Assembly: GCF_001632745.1 (NCBI RefSeq)
Contig: NZ_LQRT01000001.1
Span: forward strand, 124,001 to 188,000
Direction: 5' to 3'
Origin: Aquimarina aggregata
Lineage (GTDB): Bacteria > Bacteroidota > Bacteroidia > Flavobacteriales > Flavobacteriaceae
Length of the DNA stretch: 64,000 nucleotides
Shown here: piece after piece, positions 57,955-64,000 of the stretch
Position numbering within the stretch: the first letter of the stretch is position 1
Layout: the number at the start of each line of letters is the position of its first letter
Notes under the pieces: generated by a model
Told to the model about the DNA's origin: nothing
Databases searched by the model: none
What the model saw: the letters and a program-made list of their open reading frames with translations, nothing else
Made by a program: the position numbers and the translations under genes

Positions 57955-59136
57955 ATGAGATTAGCCATTGTAACTGCGTACCCCCCAAGTAAAGTAACTT
58001 TAAATGAATACGCATATCATTTAGTAAAATATTTTAGACAACATCAAGAAGTTTCTGAACTTATATTACTAACAGATGTTACAAACAAAGAAGCTGATAT
58101 CAATTTTGAAGAAGACGGTTGTAATATTATAGTAAGACAATGTTGGTCTTTTAACAGCTATAGTACTCTTTTTTCAGTAATGAAAGCAGTTAAGCAAACA
58201 AAACCCGATGCTATATTGTTTAACCTTCAATTCATGAAATTTGGAGATAAAAAGATAGCTGCAGCCCTTGGTCTATTATTGCCAAAGCGATGCGTTATGA
58301 ATAATATACCTACCATAGTTTTGCTACATAATATTATGGAACAGGTCGATTTAGAAAGCTCTGGGTTTACTAAAAACAAATTACTGCAAAAAATTTATAC
58401 TGGCATTGGCACGATGCTAACACGCTTTATTTTGGGTGCGGATATTGTTGCCGTTACTATCGATAAATACGTACACATCTTAAAAGCAAAATATAAGACC
58501 GAAGATATAGTTCAAATTCCTCATGGCACTTTTGAATTGCCAGTAGAACCTAATTACCAACTACCCGAAGGGCCTTTGCAAATAATGACGTTTGGAAAAT
58601 TTGGCACATATAAAAAAGTAGAAATTATGATTGAGGCGGTAGAAAAAGTGCGTTTAAGAACAGATGCAGATCTAGAGATTGTAATAGCAGGAACCGATAA
58701 CCCGAATGTTCCTGGATACCTTGAATCTATGAAGACAAAATATACTCATGTACCGCAACTAAGGTTTACGGGTTATGTAGAAGAAGTAGATGTTCCTAGA
58801 ATCTTTGCAGATAGTGCTATGGTAGTATTTCCGTATACCTCAACAACAGGAAGTTCTGGTGTACTTCATCAAGCCGGAAGCTATGGTAAAGCGGTTGTAA
58901 TGCCAGATTTAGGAGACCTAAGCTTGTTGGTAAAAGATGAAGGGTATAAAGGTGAATTTTTTGACCCTGAAAGCATTGACAGCCTTGCTGATGCTATAGA
59001 AAAAATTGTATTAGATCCTGTATACCGAAATACTTTGGAAAAAGCTAATTACAAGGCAGCTACAGCGTTTCCTATGAGTAAAATTACATCAATGTATATA
59101 GAGCAGTTCAAGGCAATAAAAGCAAAGAAAAAATAG
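57955..59136 (+). CDS. Family 4 glycosyltransferase
   Basis: This is a GT-B retaining transferase of 393 aa. The N-terminal domain starts RLAIVTAYPPSKVTLNEYA. The C-terminal Rossmann domain holds the donor site: MTFGKFGTYKK, AGTDNPNVPGY, FTGYVEEVDVPRIF, then FPYTSTTGSSGVLHQAGSYGKAVV with the E/Q-containing nucleotide-sugar loop. No membrane helix is clear. It is the last plus-strand gene of the polysaccharide locus, 199 bp after the STAS pair. The sugar and linkage are unknown. Confidence 0.9.
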   Translation: MRLAIVTAYPPSKVTLNEYAYHLVKYFRQHQEVSELILLTDVTNKEADINFEEDGCNIIVRQCWSFNSYSTLFSVMKAVKQTKPDAILFNLQFMKFGDKKIAAALGLLLPKRCVMNNIPTIVLLHNIMEQVDLESSGFTKNKLLQKIYTGIGTMLTRFILGADIVAVTIDKYVHILKAKYKTEDIVQIPHGTFELPVEPNYQLPEGPLQIMTFGKFGTYKKVEIMIEAVEKVRLRTDADLEIVIAGTDNPNVPGYLESMKTKYTHVPQLRFTGYVEEVDVPRIFADSAMVVFPYTSTTGSSGVLHQAGSYGKAVVMPDLGDLSLLVKDEGYKGEFFDPESIDSLADAIEKIVLDPVYRNTLEKANYKAATAFPMSKITSMYIEQFKAIKAKKK

Positions 59137-59751
59137 CTTTAAAACTTAAAACAACACTGTAAAAGCCCCCTCCTTTCATAGATTAACAATTATCTATGTG
59201 TACAATTCTTACTTCTAATACATAATAAACTCAGCCTTATCTCCCACTTCTTACTATTTCTATATCATTAACGGGTAGTATTAAATTAGTACTACTATTT
59301 TTTTATCCTCATTTCCAACAATCTTTAAAGATAACCAGGCTATTGATCATTTACTGTAAAACGTTAAAAGTCAATAATATTACAATCATCGACACATACC
59401 AACTGCTCATCGAAAATAAGGCTCAAAAGCTATCGATTAGGCCCATATTTGTAGTGTAACAAAGAAACATTATTAAAAAAAAGAATAATAATGTTGATAC
59501 GGTCTTAAAAAAACAAATTCAGAATTAAAATATAAAATTCGATTTAGTAAGGATAAAATTAAAGTTTCGACTTCTTTACTACTTGAATAAAAATATATAC
59601 AATACTAAATCTGGAAATTAGATCAATACCGACCATCTAATAATAAAAAGATGTTTATAGAATCTGATAGCCTTCGATTTAACATTTTCGTCAAAAATAT
59701 GCTACACCTGCACCATACTGCAGGTGTTCTTATTTTGAAGAGTTCCTGTTG
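59137..59751. other. 615-bp convergent intergenic region
   Basis: This gap lies between the convergent GT4 and GH5-like genes. It is very A+T-rich, with no reading frame above a few dozen codons that looks coding and no clear repeat apart from the hairpin at 59704-59727. It is large for a convergent gap, so it may hold long 3' ends or a lost gene. Confidence 0.6.
59704..59727 (-). terminator. Hairpin at the end of the GH5-like operon
   Basis: A perfect 9-bp stem (ACACCTGCA with TGCAGGTGT, arms 59704-59712 and 59719-59727) and a 6-nt loop lie 24 bp past the GH5-like stop. On the minus strand a T-rich tract follows six bases later. Confidence 0.6.
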
Positions 59752-61299
59752 TTAATTTCCTATAAATTTGAAAGCTGGTTTTTTGTTTCCTTCACGATCA
59801 ATAAAACCAAAATGCTTTTGTTTGTGTTTACGCCAAGGTAATTTTCCAACAACGGCACTAGGCACTTCTTCAAAATCATAGAGTGTCCAAGACATGTAAT
59901 GCAAATTTTCTTGCTTTATAATTTCCTGAAATTGCTGATGGTAATCAGCTTGTTTTTTTTGTGAAGCTCCAAAAGGACTCCAAAGTCCTCGATTAGACGA
60001 TAGTCCAAACTCTTGTAACACAAGAGGTTTTTGAATATTTGTTTTTAATTCTGAATACGAATCTGTAAAACTATTTTGATCAAGATAATAGTGAAAAGAT
60101 ATGATATCCATTTCATCTTGTAAAAGACTTGCAGATTCTATATCAGACCAGCCTATGGTAATCAAGTGATTTGGATCGTATTGTTTTATTTGATGTTTCA
60201 TTTCTTTTAACCACGCTAATACATTTTCTTTTCCTCTAGTATCAAAATCCAAATTAGGTTCATTCTTTATATCCCATGCTAAGATTGCTTTGTGTTCTTT
60301 AAAAGCACTTACAATTTGCTCTGCATGGCGGTGTGTTAAGGTCCAATCTAATACAGAATAATCACCATAAAAATCAAATAAGGTTACAATAACCATAAGC
60401 TCTTTATTTTCTGCATTATCAAGAACCTGTTTTAATTTTTCAATTTTTTCTACCTCAACGTTTGCCTTTCCAAACATCTCATAAGGCACAAAAATCCGTA
60501 TTGTATTTAAGCCTCCATCTAGCAAAATATCAAAATCCTTTCTTATTGCTTTGATATCAAAACTGTCTCCAAACATATCCCATGGTGTTTTTTGCGGATA
60601 ATAATTAATGCCTTTAATTTGGTATTCTTTATTCTCGACATAGATTATATCATCTATCGTTTTTGCAAAACCGTTAGATTCAATAATGGTGTCTTGCTTT
60701 TTACTTTCTTCTTTTACTATATGTCTTACGCGCCAGAAACCATCTTCTAACATTAATAGTACTTGATAATCTGACTTTATTTCGGTCTCAAGTATCATCG
60801 TTTCATTTCTATAAACTCTTTGGTATTCTTTTACATTACTATCGGTTAACACGGCTAATTGCCCATCTGCACTATAAAAATCTAAATCTATGGTATGGTT
60901 TGTAGTGGTGCTATGTATAGCGATTCCCTGCTCTTTATTAAATTGCAATGTGCTATCAATATTCTTTCTTGCACTCTTGGTATAATAGTCTTCTATTCCT
61001 TCATTTTTATTAGTTTGGTATGCAGCATTACGAATATACCAGGCATTAAGGTAATCTTGTTCAATATCAAAAAGCGTTTGTTTTTCCATAGGTCGCCCTG
61101 GATTTGTGGTATCTTTCCACACTATTTTAGGCAAGTATATTTGTTCTTTATTTAATGCTAGATGCAACATTGAACTCCTATCGGCTCCGGTATTTAGATA
61201 TGATAAGGTTTGGCTAATCCCAAAAAGTACTAATACTATTACTCCGACAAAAGAAATAATAATAAATATTCTGTATATGTATCTGTTCCAGCTTATCAT
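59752..61299 (-). CDS. Membrane-anchored GH5-like glycoside hydrolase with NTF2-like domain
   Basis: This is a 515-aa envelope enzyme. One membrane helix (residues ~10-32) anchors it. Residues ~75-200 form an NTF2-like domain (DYLNAWYIRNAAY, then DGFWRVRHI). Residues ~220-515 form a TIM barrel related to GH5/clan GH-A, with GLNTIRIFVPYE, acid/base Glu347 in WDIKNEPN and nucleophile Glu430 in LVLQEFGLS. It would cut a beta-glycan in the periplasm or at the membrane surface, as processing glycosidases do in exopolysaccharide systems. Its start overlaps the stop of the upstream gene by 4 bp. Confidence 0.85.
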   Translation of the reverse strand: MISWNRYIYRIFIIISFVGVIVLVLFGISQTLSYLNTGADRSSMLHLALNKEQIYLPKIVWKDTTNPGRPMEKQTLFDIEQDYLNAWYIRNAAYQTNKNEGIEDYYTKSARKNIDSTLQFNKEQGIAIHSTTTNHTIDLDFYSADGQLAVLTDSNVKEYQRVYRNETMILETEIKSDYQVLLMLEDGFWRVRHIVKEESKKQDTIIESNGFAKTIDDIIYVENKEYQIKGINYYPQKTPWDMFGDSFDIKAIRKDFDILLDGGLNTIRIFVPYEMFGKANVEVEKIEKLKQVLDNAENKELMVIVTLFDFYGDYSVLDWTLTHRHAEQIVSAFKEHKAILAWDIKNEPNLDFDTRGKENVLAWLKEMKHQIKQYDPNHLITIGWSDIESASLLQDEMDIISFHYYLDQNSFTDSYSELKTNIQKPLVLQEFGLSSNRGLWSPFGASQKKQADYHQQFQEIIKQENLHYMSWTLYDFEEVPSAVVGKLPWRKHKQKHFGFIDREGNKKPAFKFIGN

Positions 61300-62534
61300 T
61301 TTAGTCTTATATCGTTATATTTTTTTTCTACTCCCAGTGCCGATATTTCAATAGTATACTCACCAGTATCATAAAAACCTTCTTGCAAAATGAATCGTAC
61401 CAAACCCTGGCTTGATGATTCTATCTTAGTGTCTATTTTTACTCCATTTTTTATGATATTCATTTTAACTATAGCACCATCTGGAATTAATTGTTCCATA
61501 AAGCTTATTAAAGGTCCTACTTTAATTTCTCTATTATGATTCGTAAACTGAACATTAAAATCATCTAATACTGCTTCATATTCTAATAACAGCGTATTAC
61601 TTTCTGCCATACCGTGTACATAGCCTTTAATTTGCCAAATTTCATGATGACTAGGGTGTAACATTTTAGCAACAGCTTTACCTTCAATAGTTTTTCCTTG
61701 GGTGTGTAATAATAATCCACTTTTATCTTTAATTGAAAAATCAACCATGGTACCATCACTAACTATATTACCATTCTCATCTCTAATTATAGAGGTTATA
61801 AACTCTGTAATTTGATTACCGTCGGCATAGATATGTTCTCGCTTACTGGTAATTTCAAAATTTTCTGGTAACGAAGGGTAAACTTCTACAGAAAACTCTT
61901 TAGATACTGTAGCATGCACTTTTGAGAATAATAGCATTCTACCTGATTGTTTATAAGAAAATATATTTGTCCATGTTATCATATCTTTACTATACAATTC
62001 TCGTTCTTCTATTCTATCCAAAAACTGATGTTTCATTATAACCTTAGTACTATCGGCAATAGGGTTATCATAAGAATCATTGGCAAGAACTGTCTGCATT
62101 GTATAATCTCTACCCCCAGCAATAATACTAGGAGGACCGATATAAGATTCAAGAAACACTTTTTGTTCTGTGGTAGCTATGATCTTTATTTCCCCGCTGG
62201 CAATACCTTTAGATTTATATACCAATGTATACGTTATTCTTCCTTTTTTGTTGGCCATAAAATCTGGAATGTCAAATTGAGTATTATCAGACAGATTAGG
62301 TGTTATGACAGTTGTTCCATAGGACGAATGCAGAAAAAGTTCTGTTTCCACAGAATCACTAAGTTTAAAGTCAAGTTGTATATTTTGCCCTGCTTCAAAA
62401 GTTGTTGACTTGGTTAACAAAGTAGCTGTAATATTTCTTTTTTGTGTTGTACTATTTGTAAAGGCAATACTGATAGCTATTACTATCGGAAACAGTAACA
62501 AAATGATATATCGTTTTCTTTTATTTAATTTCAT
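61296..62534 (-). CDS. Single-pass envelope protein with Ig/Big-1-like domains
   Basis: This 412-aa protein has an N-terminal membrane helix (residues ~8-26) and a beta-rich extracytoplasmic part. The region around residues 225-310 resembles a bacterial Ig-like (Big-1, invasin) domain: HIYADGNQITEF, DENGNIVSDGTMVDF and IEGKAVAKML. Other parts look like further beta-sandwiches. No catalytic motif is seen. It overlaps both neighbours by 1-4 bp, so it is part of the NTF2/Ig/GH5 operon and may present or guide polysaccharide. Function unknown. Confidence 0.72.
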   Translation of the reverse strand: MKLNKRKRYIILLLFPIVIAISIAFTNSTTQKRNITATLLTKSTTFEAGQNIQLDFKLSDSVETELFLHSSYGTTVITPNLSDNTQFDIPDFMANKKGRITYTLVYKSKGIASGEIKIIATTEQKVFLESYIGPPSIIAGGRDYTMQTVLANDSYDNPIADSTKVIMKHQFLDRIEERELYSKDMITWTNIFSYKQSGRMLLFSKVHATVSKEFSVEVYPSLPENFEITSKREHIYADGNQITEFITSIIRDENGNIVSDGTMVDFSIKDKSGLLLHTQGKTIEGKAVAKMLHPSHHEIWQIKGYVHGMAESNTLLLEYEAVLDDFNVQFTNHNREIKVGPLISFMEQLIPDGAIVKMNIIKNGVKIDTKIESSSQGLVRFILQEGFYDTGEYTIEISALGVEKKYNDIRLK

Positions 62535-64000
62535 TAATTCGGGTTTCCTATATAGGTATTCACTTCTAACTTGACATAACTAAAGCCTTTTCCACTTATT
62601 GGTATTAGAGGAATTAACTGGTGTTCATATTTTCTTTCTGGTACAACTTTATTGCTTATTTCTTTATTCAACAAACCATTAATAAAAACGTTTTCCAGGT
62701 TATTTTCTCCTTTACTAACTGTCGAAATATCTAATAACTTGTAGTCAAAATATTGTTTGCGTTGTGGTCTAATACCTTCTGGTAAATATTGATGATCGAC
62801 CCATATCAGTTCACTATTCTCATCGTAATATGAAACTAATAACAACGGTATTGTTACCTCTTGGAGACCAGAATTAAACAATACGCCCTCGATATGATCT
62901 TTTTGAATAGAAAGTTCATTAATCGTTACTCCTTTATACAAATCCACTGTGGCGACGTTTCCTGCACATTGCAAATCAAAATTAGTAGGCTGCTCCTCTA
63001 AATTAACCGGAGTAAATTGATCAGGATCAAATGTTTCTGGTTTGCGCTCTTCATGGTTGGACCAAGCAATACCTTCAAAATTAACGCGAAAACTAGTTAT
63101 TTCTTTAGGCATTAACTTATGTTTCATTTGATGTTTCACATTAAACATCGCCAATTTTTTATTTGCTTCGTTATATAATGTTCCTGCAATAACAACATCT
63201 GCAGGAACATTATCTATATTCTGTATTTCACCAATAATAGCGTATTGTCCATTATTCGATATAATTTTTGCCGAGAGTACTTCTAAAACAGGTTGTTTTA
63301 AGACATCTTCATGATAAGTTTGTTCTGAAGTAATTCTACGTCTTCCGTGGTTAAAGTAATTTGGAGTGTTTTCTACAAACAATTGATCTGGTGGAATATC
63401 TAGATCATAACTAGACGTTTTAACAAACCATTTCTTATCTTCTTTTATCAATTCATGAAAAAACGTTTTATCAATTTTCTCCAAAGGCGTGACCCATTTT
63501 GTAAATGCTTTTACTTTGGCTGTACTATCGGTTTGAGCAATTATGTCGACTCTTATCTCATCTAATTTTGCGTAAGAACTTAAAAGCCCATCTGTTACTG
63601 CAATCTCTAACATATACTGATCCTTGGTTTTAGTACTATTTGGATCTAAATAAGAATATGCTCGCTCAAATTCTTTAAAATCCAAGGCGTCATAATATGA
63701 TTCGGTTACATTTATCGGGCTAATTTGTTTTGCATTTTTTATATACAATAAGTAAAAACCAATTCCAAAAACAATAATCATGAGTACACCCCATATATGA
63801 CTAATTTTAATTACTGAACTTTTAAAACCATCATAGGCTACTGCAAATTTAAAATACACAGGAAAACTCTTATGTTTAGATTTTAAACCATGGATCCAAA
63901 TCAATTGTATATTAATAATAAACGCCAATAAAACAGTACCAACAGGTATCAAACCCCACATTAACTTTAAAAAAGTTGGCACGTCTTCTTTTGGTAAAAT
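62534..64000 (-). CDS. Membrane protein with NTF2-like and FxLYD-like domains (partial at the window edge)
   Basis: The frame is open to the right edge, so the start probably lies outside the window; the only internal candidate near the edge is a GTG at 63982. The visible part has two membrane helices (about residues 8-27 and 58-80 from that GTG) with a basic loop between, then an NTF2-like extracytoplasmic domain (ESYYDALDFKEFERAYSYL), then beta-rich domains, one FxLYD-like (AIIGEIQNIDNVPADVV). It is the first visible gene of the three-gene operon. The N-terminal region could be the end of a larger membrane enzyme such as a GT2; this cannot be decided here. Confidence 0.65.
   Translation of the reverse strand: MLPKEDVPTFLKLMWGLIPVGTVLLAFIINIQLIWIHGLKSKHKSFPVYFKFAVAYDGFKSSVIKISHIWGVLMIIVFGIGFYLLYIKNAKQISPINVTESYYDALDFKEFERAYSYLDPNSTKTKDQYMLEIAVTDGLLSSYAKLDEIRVDIIAQTDSTAKVKAFTKWVTPLEKIDKTFFHELIKEDKKWFVKTSSYDLDIPPDQLFVENTPNYFNHGRRRITSEQTYHEDVLKQPVLEVLSAKIISNNGQYAIIGEIQNIDNVPADVVIAGTLYNEANKKLAMFNVKHQMKHKLMPKEITSFRVNFEGIAWSNHEERKPETFDPDQFTPVNLEEQPTNFDLQCAGNVATVDLYKGVTINELSIQKDHIEGVLFNSGLQEVTIPLLLVSYYDENSELIWVDHQYLPEGIRPQRKQYFDYKLLDISTVSKGENNLENVFINGLLNKEISNKVVPERKYEHQLIPLIPISGKGFSYVKLEVNTYIGNPN

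Overview
The window looks like a chromosomal segment of a marine Bacteroidota, most likely a Flavobacteriaceae (an Aquimarina-like genome would fit, but the genus is a guess). The reasons are the low G+C, the SusC/SusD pair with FecI/FecR control, type IX secretion (T9SS) sorting tails, ASPIC/UnbV FG-GAP lipoproteins, LytS/LytTR two-component pairs with Reg_prop propellers, and short flavobacterial families such as DUF2452, TIGR03643 and a Lacal_2735-like protein. No rRNA, tRNA, CRISPR array, insertion sequence or integrase was seen. The DNA reads as stable chromosome with operon-sized accessory modules.

Layout. 0.1-6 kb: era GTPase, an OmpA/PD40/TPR envelope protein, an AGCS sodium:amino-acid symporter, a SPOUT RNA methyltransferase and an endolysin-like muramidase. 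6.3-12 kb: a secreted unknown, a LytS-type kinase with its LytTR regulator, and a membrane-anchored SRPBCC/GyrI-like protein. 12-22.8 kb: a TonB-dependent uptake locus (fecI diverging from fecR-susC-susD-ASPIC lipoprotein) that ends in a broken second ASPIC gene. 22.9-24.1 kb: a di-heme cytochrome-c peroxidase. 24.4-29.7 kb: a tight photorepair operon (DUF2256, CRY-DASH, an FeS-type PhrB-like photolyase, a third photolyase, TIGR03643, DUF2452). 29.8-35.6 kb: the four-gene ligase-associated DNA-damage operon (exonuclease, ATP-dependent ligase, Lhr-like helicase, PdeM). 35.6-36.5 kb: small proteins.

36.8-42.6 kb is the most striking signalling module. It is one unidirectional operon of a CheY-like receiver, an H-NOX haem protein, a PAS histidine kinase, a FIST (NosP-type) protein, a second histidine kinase, an Hpt protein and a LytTR response regulator. 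Two unrelated candidate nitric-oxide sensors, each followed by its own paralogous kinase, appear to converge on one phosphotransfer protein and one DNA-binding output. A metzincin-type lipoprotein protease follows it.

43.7-64 kb is envelope and polysaccharide territory. It holds two giant paralogous T9SS-secreted DUF4114 proteins, a TPR/beta-barrel outer-membrane protein of the YaiO/PgaA/BcsC style, a GT2, a flippase, two tandem STAS proteins without the phosphorylatable Ser, and a GT4. Convergent to these is an operon of three membrane-anchored extracytoplasmic proteins (NTF2-like, Big-1/Ig-like, GH5-like). Together they suggest an uncharacterised exopolysaccharide synthesis, export and trimming system that continues past the right edge.

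All assignments come from reading translated sequence and motifs by eye. No database search was run, and domain borders are approximate.
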